DNA from: Methylococcaceae bacterium
GTDB taxonomy: Bacteria > Pseudomonadota > Gammaproteobacteria > Methylococcales > Methylomonadaceae
Reading direction: 5' to 3'
Length of the DNA: 13,135 nt
Assembly (NCBI GenBank): GCA_013140465.1
Contig: JABFST010000043.1
Coordinates: forward strand, 1 to 13,135
Shown: piece by piece, positions 1 to 6,395 of the stretch
How positions within the stretch are numbered: position 1 is the first letter of the stretch
Layout of the letters: the number at the start of each line of letters is the position of its first letter
The notes under the pieces: generated by a model
What the model was told of the DNA's origin: nothing
Database searches by the model: none
What the model saw: the letters and a program-made list of their open reading frames with translations, nothing else
Program-made: the position numbers and the translations under genes

Positions 1-713
1 GGTAAAAGCAGCTATTTTATGCGAAGGAAAAAATGACCAAGTATTTTTTGAAACGTTAATGAACCATCTTGGCTTTGATAAACACAAAGTTAGTTTTTAT
101 ATTTTTAGTGGAAAAAGTAAATTCTTTGTAAACATTCAGTCCCCCTCCTTAAAAAGGAGGGGTTAGGGGAGGTTTATTTAATAACCCCCCTCAGCCCCCT
201 CGCAAGCTCTCCCCCCCTTTTTCAAGGGGGGAGAGCTTGCGAGGGGGGCCTGAATAAGTACAATTCTTTCAATTGGACAATACAAACTATAAAGATTTGA
301 AATTAGAAATTGATAGCGGTCAAATTGGAAAATTGCTGTTTGTTGTTGATGCCGACGATATAAAAAATGATAGTATTTATGGTGGCTTTGAAAATACCCT
401 AGAAAAATTAAATGATGTTATCAAAAAATTAGAGATTGAAGGCATTAGTGACACTTATGTTATGTGTGATCCAACAACAAAAGTCGGCTATTTGGAATCC
501 TTTCTTTTATCTACGATTCCCGAAGCACAAAGAGACTGCATAAATAATTTTTTAGCATGTTCAAAATTTGAATCTAAGGAAAATCATAAAGCTATTATTA
601 ACCAAATTTATAATATCGCCTATCCCAAAGCTCCTTATAATTTTGGGCATCATCATTTTGAACTATTGAAAACCCAATTAACCTATCTTTTTACATATCC
701 CATCAACGCGTAA
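1..713 (+). pseudogene. TOPRIM-domain protein (DUF3226-like), 5'-truncated by the window and disrupted by a MITE
   Basis: Frame 2 reads VKAAILCEGKNDQVFFETL from the window edge, the acidic first motif (EGKnD) of a TOPRIM fold. A second segment from about 264 carries KLLFVVDADD, the DxD motif. Removing 128-269 (a 134-bp element plus one copy of its 8-bp duplication) joins codons 125-127 and 270-272 in frame and gives SGKSKFFQLDNTN, so this was one gene. As it stands, the upstream frame stops at 164-166. The downstream piece could only start at TTG 273 and has no clear ribosome site. The C-terminal half (LESFL, then CINNFLAC, HKAIINQIY and a FELL..L end) resembles DUF3226 proteins. These are TOPRIM-like, of uncertain role, and often sit beside AAA ATPases; any such partner would be outside the window. 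The gene is visibly more AT-rich than the sulfur genes, suggesting separate origin. TOPRIM is clear; the DUF3226 assignment is less certain than RloB- or DUF4435-type relatives would need to be excluded. Confidence 0.7.
128..261. mobile_element. 134-bp MITE with 8-bp target duplication (element 1)
   Basis: The element is bounded by AATTCTTT at 120-127 and again at 262-269, a perfect 8-bp direct repeat, and excising it restores the host gene. Its ends are imperfect inverted repeats: the left begins GTAAACATTCAG and the right, read on the other strand, GTACTTATTCAG. Inside are two hairpins: 142-150 with 154-162 (9 bp, C/T-rich), and a perfect 22-bp stem 195-216 with 226-247 around a 9-nt loop. 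It has no coding capacity, so it would be mobilised in trans. Ends starting GTA(A) with 8-bp duplications are a feature of IS66-type elements; that parentage is inference. Confidence 0.85.
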
Positions 714-769
714 AACTTATTTTCAATATCTTTTTTATCAAGGCCGTAAACCCGTAAGGTGTATTCTAG

Positions 770-815
770 GTTTCATGGCCGACACAGCAACGTCTAAAGC
801 CGTTGTACTCCAGCT
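770..815. repeat. Dispersed 46-bp repeat, copy A
   Basis: This segment matches the reverse complement of 10251-10296 with about five mismatches over 46 bp. The shared core is AACGTCTAAAGCCGTTG, flanked in both copies by ATGGCCGAC upstream and CTCCAG downstream. Copy A lacks the second arm that makes copy B a hairpin, so it looks like a partial or decayed repeat. No gene overlaps it. Confidence 0.75.
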
Positions 816-833
816 GTTAGGTGGATACGCACC

Positions 834-974
834 AGAGACTGTGAAAGAATTAACGTAAGCTTGCCCATCGGAGTGAAAAAACACGTTTTTTCACTCCAGT
901 CTCTACTTAAAATAAAGGCTTACGAAAATAAAAAACACCTTTTTGCGAGTATTTGAAATACTGTCACAGTCTCT
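834..974. repeat. 141-bp nested inverted-repeat element
   Basis: Three inverted repeats are nested: outer AGAGACTGTGA (834-844) with TCACAGTCTCT (964-974); middle CGTAAGC (854-860) with GCTTACG (918-924); inner GGAGTGAAAAAAC (870-882) with its perfect complement at 885-897. A further AGTCTCT lies at 898-904. No ORF of note is present and no target duplication is obvious. It could be a non-autonomous element or encode a structured RNA; no known RNA family was recognised. Confidence 0.5.
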
Positions 975-1088
975 GTTGCGAAACCGCCTTAGGGCATGAT
1001 TGTTGGATTAGCTAAATATTTAGTAACTATTCAGAGCGACTTCTAATAAGTCAAATTTACCGTAGGCTGAGCGGAGTCTTTACCGTAG

Positions 1089-1134
1089 GCTGAGCGGAGT
1101 CGAAGCCGGTTTGTTCGCTTCGACTCCGCTCAGC
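1089..1134. repeat. 18-bp perfect hairpin inside MITE 2
   Basis: The arm GCTGAGCGGAGTCGAAGC (1089-1106) is perfectly complementary to 1117-1134 around a 10-nt loop. It lies about 100 bp past the stop of the desulfurase gene on its transcript, so it could stabilise the 3' end or slow transcription. There is no U-tract, so it is not called a terminator. Confidence 0.75.
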
Positions 1135-1205
1135 GAACGGCTGTTCCGCTCAGCGAACGGCTGTTCCGCTCAGCGAACGGCTGTTCCGCTCAGCGAACGG
1201 CTGTT
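1126..1205. repeat. 20-bp tandem repeat, four exact copies
   Basis: The unit CCGCTCAGCGAACGGCTGTT occurs head to tail at 1126-1145, 1146-1165, 1166-1185 and 1186-1205 without a mismatch. The first copy overlaps the right arm of the adjacent hairpin, so the array probably grew by slippage or unequal exchange from that arm. Identical copies imply recent expansion. There are no spacers, so it is not a CRISPR array. Confidence 0.95.
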
Positions 1206-1234
1206 GTGCCCGGGATGCTGAATAGTTACAATAT

Positions 1235-3310
1235 TTAGTGGTAACTTTTACCACTTTGAATATCGCGCACGGTGCTGACCAAACGGTCAATTTCTTCATA
1301 AGTGTTGTAAAACGCCAGCGAAGGCCGCACGGTGCTTTCTTGCCCAAAGCGGCGCAAGATGGGTTGGGCGCAATGATGCCCGGTGCGCACGGCAATTCCG
1401 ACGCGGTTTAAGGCGACGCCGATGTCTTGGTTGCTATGGCCCGCCAGCACAAACGACAGCACGCTGGTTTTTTCTTTTGCCGTACCGATGAGGCGCAAGC
1501 CTTTTATGCGTTGCAGGGCTTCCATCCCATACAGCAATAACTCATGCTCATATCTGGCGACATTCGCTAGGCCGATTTTGCTTAAGTAGTCGAGTGCCGC
1601 ACCTAAGCCTACCGCATCAGCTATATTGCCCGTACCCGCCTCAAATTTTGCCGGAGCAGGTTGGTAGAGGGTCTTTTCAAAAGTGACATCGGCTATCATA
1701 TTGCCGCCACCTTGCCACGGCGGCATTGTTTCCAGCAATTCGGGTTTGCCATACACCGCACCTATGCCTGTGGGGCCAAATATTTTGTGGCCTGAAAACA
1801 CGCACCAGTCACAATCCAAGGCTTGTACATCTACTTGCAAATGGGCTATCGATTGAGCGGCATCCAGCAACACTTTTGCGCCCACCCGATGTGCCATCGC
1901 GATAATTTCTTGCGCTGGCGTGATTGTTCCCAAGGCATTGGAGACATGGGTAAACGCCACCAGTTTGGTGCGCGAATTGAGCAATTTTTGGTATTCGCCC
2001 AGTAGCACTTGCCCGCTGTCATCAACAGGCACAACCCGCAACACCGCACCTGTAGCGGCGCACAATTGTTGCCACGGCACGATGTTGGCATGATGCTCCA
2101 GCCAAGTGACGACGATTTCATCACCCGCGACCAAGGTATCGCGTCCCCAGCTTTGCGCGACTAAATTGATGCCTTCGGTGGTGCCGCGAACGAAGATAAT
2201 TTCATCTGCTGATGAGGCATTCACAAACTTTGCCACGGTGTCCCGCGCATGTTCGTAGGCATCGGTCGCGCGCGCCGCGAGTTCGTGTGCGGCACGGTGG
2301 ATGTTGGAGTTTTCGTGTTCGTAAAAATACGACACCCTGTCGATAACCGCTTGTGGCTTTTGGGTGGTTGCGGCATTGTCCAGCCAGGCGAGCGGATAGC
2401 CGTTTACGCGCTCTTTCAGGATAGGAAAATCCCGGCGCAAAGTATGGACATCAAACGCCGGATGGGCCAAACCGAGTCCAGCCGCCGGATTGGCGGCTGT
2501 GGTGCGGGACTCGTTCAAAAAGTAGAACGCTTGGGTGTCTGCACTGTTGCTAGGCACAGACGTTTGAGCAGGCTTTAGCGCAGACGCAAACAACTGTTGC
2601 AGCTCTGCTTCGCCCGGCAAACCGTAGGCTTGGGGGTTTAACCCGGCAATCCGGCTGGCATCAAATTCAGGTACGGTGCGCACGGCAGATTCGGGCAGTG
2701 TCGGTGTCGGCGGCTGGGCAAACAGTTTTTGTAACTCATCACCCAACACTTGTGGACTAAGCCCTGCGCGTATATCAGTAAGCCCAGATGCAGTTTGGGC
2801 TTGTGCTATAGCACCTGTGTGTGACTGACCAATAGTTGGGTTCGGCACAGACAAACCGCTTATTTCTGGTGTGCCGACGGGGGGCTTGGCTACCAATAAG
2901 TCTTGGAGTTGCGCAGCACTCGGCAAGCCTAAGTCTTGTGGCACTAAGCCCGCTATCAGGTCTTGCTCCCACGCGTTTTGCGGGCGGCTAGGTTGGCTAA
3001 GCACCGCTCCTGTGTCCAAGTGGTTAGGCACGCTTTCGTAAGACGCTTGGCGTGGTGCAAAACTGCTGGGCGGGTGTCCGGCAAAAGGCTGTCCACCGAT
3101 ACCAATCAAGCCCGCTTGGTGTAGCTCCGCCAACGGTGAAGTCACGCTTTGCGGGGCCGCATCGGCAACAATGCCTAAGCGCGAACCGTCACAAGGCAAT
3201 GCCGTAAACAAGGCATTGGCAAGTTCGGACAGTTGCGCGAGGTCGGGCAACACAGCCGCAGCCGTAGGGGCGTTAAAGTCAGGTGTTAGGGGATATTCAC
3301 TTGTAGTCAT
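1235..3310 (-). CDS. Encapsulin-cargo cysteine desulfurase (SufS-like, long N-terminal extension)
   Basis: A PLP-dependent class V aminotransferase that removes sulfur from L-cysteine, giving alanine and an enzyme persulfide. It has 691 aa, against about 400 for SufS. The catalytic domain begins near residue 286 (FDVHTLRRDFPIL). Visible residues: His406/407 in WLEHHANIVPW, Asp483 in LLDAAQS, PLP lysine Lys509 in SGHKIFGPTG, persulfide Cys647 in RTGHHCAQP, and Arg662 in STVRPSLAFYNT. Residues 1-285 are rich in Pro, Ala, Gln and Ser, probably disordered, with three AGLxPQ motifs (near 120, 182 and 222), each followed by an LQ-L-(L/F) segment. Desulfurases with such extensions are the known cargo of Family 2A encapsulins, and the extension directs packaging. 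ATG 3308-3310 was chosen: GGA lies 8 nt upstream and it overlaps the encapsulin gene by only 14 nt. An upstream in-frame ATG (3323-3325) is possible. The TAA stop lies in the target duplication of MITE 2. Confidence 0.92.
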   Translation of the reverse strand: MTTSEYPLTPDFNAPTAAAVLPDLAQLSELANALFTALPCDGSRLGIVADAAPQSVTSPLAELHQAGLIGIGGQPFAGHPPSSFAPRQASYESVPNHLDTGAVLSQPSRPQNAWEQDLIAGLVPQDLGLPSAAQLQDLLVAKPPVGTPEISGLSVPNPTIGQSHTGAIAQAQTASGLTDIRAGLSPQVLGDELQKLFAQPPTPTLPESAVRTVPEFDASRIAGLNPQAYGLPGEAELQQLFASALKPAQTSVPSNSADTQAFYFLNESRTTAANPAAGLGLAHPAFDVHTLRRDFPILKERVNGYPLAWLDNAATTQKPQAVIDRVSYFYEHENSNIHRAAHELAARATDAYEHARDTVAKFVNASSADEIIFVRGTTEGINLVAQSWGRDTLVAGDEIVVTWLEHHANIVPWQQLCAATGAVLRVVPVDDSGQVLLGEYQKLLNSRTKLVAFTHVSNALGTITPAQEIIAMAHRVGAKVLLDAAQSIAHLQVDVQALDCDWCVFSGHKIFGPTGIGAVYGKPELLETMPPWQGGGNMIADVTFEKTLYQPAPAKFEAGTGNIADAVGLGAALDYLSKIGLANVARYEHELLLYGMEALQRIKGLRLIGTAKEKTSVLSFVLAGHSNQDIGVALNRVGIAVRTGHHCAQPILRRFGQESTVRPSLAFYNTYEEIDRLVSTVRDIQSGKSYH

Positions 3311-4220
3311 AGTATTTGTCCACATCGATATTTTCGAGCACGCCGAGTGCATCGTCAGTCAACACCGCGAGTGAGCAATACAAGGAAATCAGATAAGAAG
3401 CTATCGCTTTGTGGTTGATGCCCATAAAGCGCACAGATAAGCCCATGCTCAGTTCGCCAGTCAGATTAGGTTGGTACAAACCGACCACGCCTTGACGGCT
3501 TTCCCCTGTGCGCAGCAATAAGATGTTGCTTTTGCCGTTGATGACTTTGACTTTATCGGATGGGATTAACGGCAAGCCGCGCCAAGTCAAGAACTGCGAA
3601 CCAAACAAAGTGACAATGGCAGGTGGTACGCCACGGCGCGTGCATTCGCGTCCAAACGCTGCTATCGCTTGCGGGTGGGCCAAGAAAAACGCGGGTTCTT
3701 TCCAAACCCGTGAGATCAGTTCATCCATATCGTCTGGGGTCGGTGCGCCAGTGCGTGATTGCACCCTAAAACCAGGCGCAACATTATTCAACAAGCCGTA
3801 TTCGGCATTGTTAATCAATTCGCTTTCTTGGCGTTCTTTGATGGTTTCAATGGTAAGACGGAGTTGTTCGTGGATTTGGTTATGCGGGCTGCTGTACAGG
3901 TCAGAAATGCGGGTATGCACGTCCAATACGGTGTTGACGGCGTTCAGACGGTATTCACGGCCCCATTCTTCATAATCGACAAAGGTTTGCGGCAAGATTT
4001 TTTCGTCTAAACTGGAACAATCCACATTTAGCCCTGCTTCATTTTTAACTTTATTGACGCGGTAAATACCCGCTTCCAACGGTTTCCATTGCAGCAAATG
4101 CACCAACCATCTAGGCGTGATGGTCGATAGCATAGGGACGGTTTTGGTGGCATTCGCCAAGGTGCGGGCAGCGACATCGCCTAAAGCAGTGTGGGTTTGG
4201 CCTTCGTGTATATCGGTCAT
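3297..4220 (-). CDS. srpI: Family 2A encapsulin shell protein (SrpI-like)
   Basis: This 307-aa protein is predicted to self-assemble, via an HK97-type fold, into a nanocompartment. The N-terminal arm (DVAARTLANATKTVPMLS, then TPRWLVHLLQW and EAGIYRVNKVKN, to about residue 60) is the hallmark of SrpI-like Family 2A encapsulins. A long helix around 115-147 fits the P-domain spine, and the rest fits the A-domain. There is no inserted cyclic-nucleotide-binding domain, which separates it from Family 2B. Family knowledge: 2A shells package cysteine desulfurase and are linked to sulfur limitation and sulfur storage. The cargo gene follows at once, with a 14-nt overlap. The ATG at 4218-4220 was preferred over an in-frame TTG 25 codons upstream because AAAGGA sits 7 nt before it and the familiar N-terminus starts there. 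A 106-bp gap separates it from the acetyltransferase gene. Confidence 0.93.
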   Translation of the reverse strand: MTDIHEGQTHTALGDVAARTLANATKTVPMLSTITPRWLVHLLQWKPLEAGIYRVNKVKNEAGLNVDCSSLDEKILPQTFVDYEEWGREYRLNAVNTVLDVHTRISDLYSSPHNQIHEQLRLTIETIKERQESELINNAEYGLLNNVAPGFRVQSRTGAPTPDDMDELISRVWKEPAFFLAHPQAIAAFGRECTRRGVPPAIVTLFGSQFLTWRGLPLIPSDKVKVINGKSNILLLRTGESRQGVVGLYQPNLTGELSMGLSVRFMGINHKAIASYLISLYCSLAVLTDDALGVLENIDVDKYYDYK

Positions 4221-4227
4221 GAGCTTT

Positions 4228-4233
4228 TCCTTT
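4228..4233 (-). promoter_or_regulatory. Ribosome binding site fixing the encapsulin start
   Basis: On the minus strand AAAGGA is followed by 7 nt and the ATG at 4218-4220. It is among the strongest Shine-Dalgarno matches in the cluster, fitting the high yield needed for a shell protein. The alternative TTG start at 4293-4295 has nothing comparable. Confidence 0.75.
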
Positions 4234-4249
4234 GTGGTGTGGTTAGTTG

Positions 4250-4263
4250 TGCCAATGTTGGCA
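4250..4263. promoter_or_regulatory. Inverted repeat TGCCAA-n2-TTGGCA upstream of the encapsulin gene
   Basis: Perfect 6-bp arms around a 2-bp centre lie about 30 bp upstream of the encapsulin start, in the only sizeable gap inside the lower operon. Such a dyad could be an operator or an mRNA hairpin. No confident -35/-10 pair was found around it, so the role is unassigned. Confidence 0.35.
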
Positions 4264-4326
4264 TTGGCGGTGGTTACTGTTATCAATGACGGCAAACACG
4301 AACGTTAAGGGCCAACCCCCAACACT

Positions 4327-5241
4327 TTATTCGCTGCGCGTCAGCTCTTGGGTAATCGTGCTGTTAGGCGGTACGCTATGGGTTAGCCACACATTGCCGC
4401 CTATCACCGAGCCTTGGCCTATGGTAATGCGCCCTAAAATAGTGGCGCCGGCATAAATCACCACGTTGTCTTCAACAATCGGATGCCGGGCATTGCCTTT
4501 CACCAACACACCGTTGTCGTCTTTTAGAAAGCGTTTGGCCCCTAAAGTGACGGCTTGGTACACGCGGACATGGCGACCTATGACGGCGGTTTCACCAATC
4601 ACCACGCCCGTGCCGTGGTCAATAAAAAAGCTTTCGCCGATTTGCGCACCCGGGTGGATGTCGATCCCAGTTGCGGAATGGGCGATTTCCGCAATCATGC
4701 GGGCGACTAAAGGCACACCCAAGCGGTATAGGACATGGGCAAAACGGTGGTGCAACATCGCGGTGATGCCGGGGTAACACACCAACACTTCATCCGGGCT
4801 ATTAGCCGCCGGATCGCCTTCGTATGCCGCTTGTATGTCAGTATCCAGCAATGCCCTGACCGTAGGCAGTTGTGCGGCAAATTGCCTGACGAGGGCGATG
4901 GCTTGGGCGTTTTCGGTTTCTTGTTCGGCGGCGAGTCCTGACACAAACCGCAATTCGCGGCTGACTTGTTTATAGAGTTTGCGCAACAAGCTCTCTAAGG
5001 TATGCCCGACAAAATAATCGATGCCTTCGTCATTCAAATCCGGCAAACCTAAACGATTAGGGAATAACACCGCACCTAGGCCATCCAAGATGTCCTGTAA
5101 TTCTTTGCGTGACGGCAATTTGGGCGGCTTGTCGCGACGGCTGCGGGTTTCTAGCGAATGCACGCGCAATTCCCGCAATTGCGCCACCAAGTCATCAATG
5201 CCCCAGTTGTAGTGGCTAACAGTTAGGTGTTCGTTGCTCAT
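4327..5241 (-). CDS. epsC: Serine O-acetyltransferase (EpsC/SrpH type)
   Basis: Transfers acetyl from acetyl-CoA to L-serine to make O-acetylserine, the carbon acceptor for cysteine synthesis in the cytoplasm. At 304 aa it is longer than E. coli CysE (273). Residues 1-185 form the helical N-terminal part. The left-handed beta-helix follows: [27 protein letters not shown] and [10 protein letters not shown], then a loop and [20 protein letters not shown]. Asp194 and His209 align with catalytic Asp143 and His158 of CysE. The C-terminus is TRSE and lacks the terminal isoleucine with which CysE docks into CysK, so the classical cysteine synthase complex may not form by that tail. The ATG overlaps the cysK stop by 4 nt (ATGA), indicating translational coupling. 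SrpH, next to srpI in Synechococcus, is the closest functional parallel I recall. Confidence 0.93.
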   Translation of the reverse strand: MSNEHLTVSHYNWGIDDLVAQLRELRVHSLETRSRRDKPPKLPSRKELQDILDGLGAVLFPNRLGLPDLNDEGIDYFVGHTLESLLRKLYKQVSRELRFVSGLAAEQETENAQAIALVRQFAAQLPTVRALLDTDIQAAYEGDPAANSPDEVLVCYPGITAMLHHRFAHVLYRLGVPLVARMIAEIAHSATGIDIHPGAQIGESFFIDHGTGVVIGETAVIGRHVRVYQAVTLGAKRFLKDDNGVLVKGNARHPIVEDNVVIYAGATILGRITIGQGSVIGGNVWLTHSVPPNSTITQELTRSE

Positions 5242-6215
5242 GCCGCCGCTCCGCTGGCATCAAAAACGCCTTCAAACAAGGCAGAGCTTAAATACCGCTC
5301 ACCCGAATCGGGCAAGACCACGACTATGGTTTTGCCGCTATGCTCTGGCTGTTGGGCTAAACGCACAGCAACCGCGACGGCAGCACCACAAGAAATGCCC
5401 GCCAAAATGCCTTCTTCCCGCGCCAAGCGCAGGGCATAGGCAATTGCCTCTTCGTTGCTGACTTGCTCTATGGCATCGACCAAATCCAAATCCAGCACTT
5501 GTGGGACAAAGCCCGCGCCTATGCCTTGAATCTTGTGTGGCCCAGGCGCTAACGGCACACCTGCACGGTATTGGCTTAACACTGGGCTGGCAGCGGGTTC
5601 TACCGCCACCGACAAAATGGCTTTGCCTTGATGGTGTTTGATATAACGCGTCACGCCTGTAATCGTGCCGCCCGTGCCGACACCTGACACCAAAATGTCG
5701 ATGCCGCCATCGGTGTCCCGCCAAATTTCCGGCCCGGTCGTGCGTTCGTGTATCGCAGGGTTGGCAGGATTTTTAAACTGTTGCAATAACACATAGCGGT
5801 CTGGATCTGATGCGGCAATTTCTTCGGCTTTGGCAATCGCGCCACCCATGCCTTTTGCGCCTTCGGTCAGCACCAATTTTGCGCCATAGGCCAGCAGCAA
5901 TTTACGCCGCTCTAAACTCATGGTTTCTGGCATGGTAAGGGTGAGCGGTATGCCCCGCGCTGCCGCTACAAAAGCCAAAGCGATGCCAGTGTTGCCGCTA
6001 GTGGGTTCGACCAGTTCTTTGCCAGGACTCAGCAAGCCGCGCTGCTCGGCATCCCAAATCATCGCCGCACCTATCCGGCATTTGACCGAATACGCCGGAT
6101 TGCGGCCTTCTATCTTCGCCAAGAGGGTAACGGGGGCGCCATCAACAATGCGGTTAAGGCGGACTAATGGGGTATTCCCTATAGACTGGGAGTTGTCTTC
6201 GTACCAATGGGTCAT
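5238..6215 (-). CDS. cysK: Cysteine synthase A (O-acetylserine sulfhydrylase)
   Basis: A PLP enzyme that condenses O-acetylserine with sulfide to give L-cysteine and acetate. The 325 aa are close to E. coli CysK. Lys45 in [11 protein letters not shown] is the Schiff-base lysine. TSGNTG (72-77) is the substrate loop, QFKNPAN (146-152) lines the active site, GVGTGGT (178-184) binds the PLP phosphate, and Ser275 in GISCGA contacts the pyridine nitrogen. [19 protein letters not shown] is CysK-like; CysM differs there. The ATG at 6213-6215 has AGGA 7 nt upstream. It is the first gene of the lower operon, is coupled to the acetyltransferase by a 4-nt overlap, and follows a terminator/attenuator. 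It supplies the cysteine used by the encapsulated desulfurase; srpG is the Synechococcus counterpart. Confidence 0.95.
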   Translation of the reverse strand: MTHWYEDNSQSIGNTPLVRLNRIVDGAPVTLLAKIEGRNPAYSVKCRIGAAMIWDAEQRGLLSPGKELVEPTSGNTGIALAFVAAARGIPLTLTMPETMSLERRKLLLAYGAKLVLTEGAKGMGGAIAKAEEIAASDPDRYVLLQQFKNPANPAIHERTTGPEIWRDTDGGIDILVSGVGTGGTITGVTRYIKHHQGKAILSVAVEPAASPVLSQYRAGVPLAPGPHKIQGIGAGFVPQVLDLDLVDAIEQVSNEEAIAYALRLAREEGILAGISCGAAVAVAVRLAQQPEHSGKTIVVVLPDSGERYLSSALFEGVFDASGAAA

Positions 6216-6323
6216 AGTAATTCCTGCTGCGAGTGATGGGAGATGGCCTAAATTTTGGCCAAAAAAAAGCCAGTGACCCTTACGGATTCACTGGCTTCCG
6301 GTTATCCGGTCAGCTTGCAATTG
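6216..6323 (-). promoter_or_regulatory. Candidate attenuator leader of cysK
   Basis: The predicted 5' leader starts with CAAUUGCAAGCUGACCGG, then a tight hairpin CCGG-AUAA-CCGG (6314-6303 region) and then the terminator. The segment AAGCUGACC near the 5' end can pair with the terminator's 3' arm (GGUCA, 3-nt bulge, GCUU), which would exclude terminator formation. That gives two mutually exclusive folds, the layout of transcription attenuation. No known riboswitch class was recognised, and no leader peptide is obvious. An alternative reading is a plain cysB terminator with a separate cysK promoter in the last 45 bp. Confidence 0.35.
6261..6297 (-). terminator. Rho-independent terminator between cysB and cysK
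   Basis: On the minus strand the 8-bp stem GCCAGTGA (6295-6288) and TCACTGGC (6276-6269), extended by A-U pairs, closes an 11-nt loop and is followed directly by eight T residues (6268-6261). The opposite strand has no T-tract, so it works only in the cysB-to-cysK direction. It could end the cysB transcript, or act as a conditional terminator in the cysK leader because a candidate promoter lies upstream. Confidence 0.85.
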
Positions 6324-6329
6324 ACGGTT

Positions 6330-6358
6330 AAGTTACTTGAGGGGCTAGGGTTTGTCAA
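6330..6358 (-). promoter_or_regulatory. Candidate sigma70 promoter for cysK-epsC-srpI-cyd
   Basis: On the minus strand TTGACA (6358-6353) is a perfect -35 hexamer, followed by exactly 17 bp and TAACTT (6335-6330), a moderate -10. Initiation would fall near 6323, giving a leader of about 108 nt that contains the intrinsic terminator. The -10 matches 3 of 6 consensus positions, so activation (for example by CysB) would be plausible. The promoter lies within 70 bp after the cysB stop. Confidence 0.5.
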
Positions 6359-6395
6359 GGCGTTAAGCGTAAGTCAACACCCGAGCAACAGGGGA

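Larger units (their letters stand above)
714..1022. other. Gene-free intergenic stretch
   Basis: This 309-bp stretch lies between the 3' ends of the converging TOPRIM pseudogene and desulfurase gene. It holds dispersed repeat copy A and the nested inverted-repeat element. No coding region, tRNA or clear terminator with a U-tract was seen in the rest. Confidence 0.6.
1023..1229. mobile_element. 207-bp MITE with 8-bp target duplication (element 2)
   Basis: Perfect 12-bp terminal inverted repeats, GTAACTATTCAG at 1023-1034 and its complement at 1218-1229, are flanked by a perfect 8-bp direct repeat AATATTTA at 1015-1022 and 1230-1237. The end sequence matches the GTAnnnATTCAG pattern of element 1, but the interior is unrelated: a duplicated 23-bp unit (1056-1078, 1079-1101), an 18-bp hairpin, and four copies of a 20-bp tandem repeat. 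The right-hand duplication contains the TAA stop (1235-1237) of the desulfurase gene, so insertion preserved that stop and left the gene intact. No transposase is encoded. Confidence 0.88.

Noticed and set aside
273..713. The downstream TOPRIM piece as an independent small gene
   Set aside because: It begins at a TTG with no clear ribosome site and lacks the EGK motif, which lies in frame on the other side of the MITE.
1056..1205. Possible CRISPR array
   Set aside because: The 20-bp repeats are contiguous with no spacers, lie inside a MITE, and no cas genes are present.
1150..1395. Minus-strand ORF of 81 codons across the MITE and the desulfurase 3' end
   Set aside because: It overlaps the clear desulfurase frame and its C-terminus consists of the tandem repeat.
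2249..2578. 109-codon plus-strand ORF opposite the desulfurase
   Set aside because: It is an antisense shadow of a well-supported coding frame with no recognisable domain.
3311..3352. Desulfurase start 14 codons upstream of ATG 3308-3310
   Set aside because: It would deepen the overlap with the encapsulin gene without a better ribosome site; the ATG at 3323-3325 remains possible but is less favoured.
4221..4295. Longer encapsulin start at TTG 4293-4295
   Set aside because: There is no Shine-Dalgarno, the extra 25 residues do not resemble the family, and AAAGGA precedes the ATG at 4218-4220.
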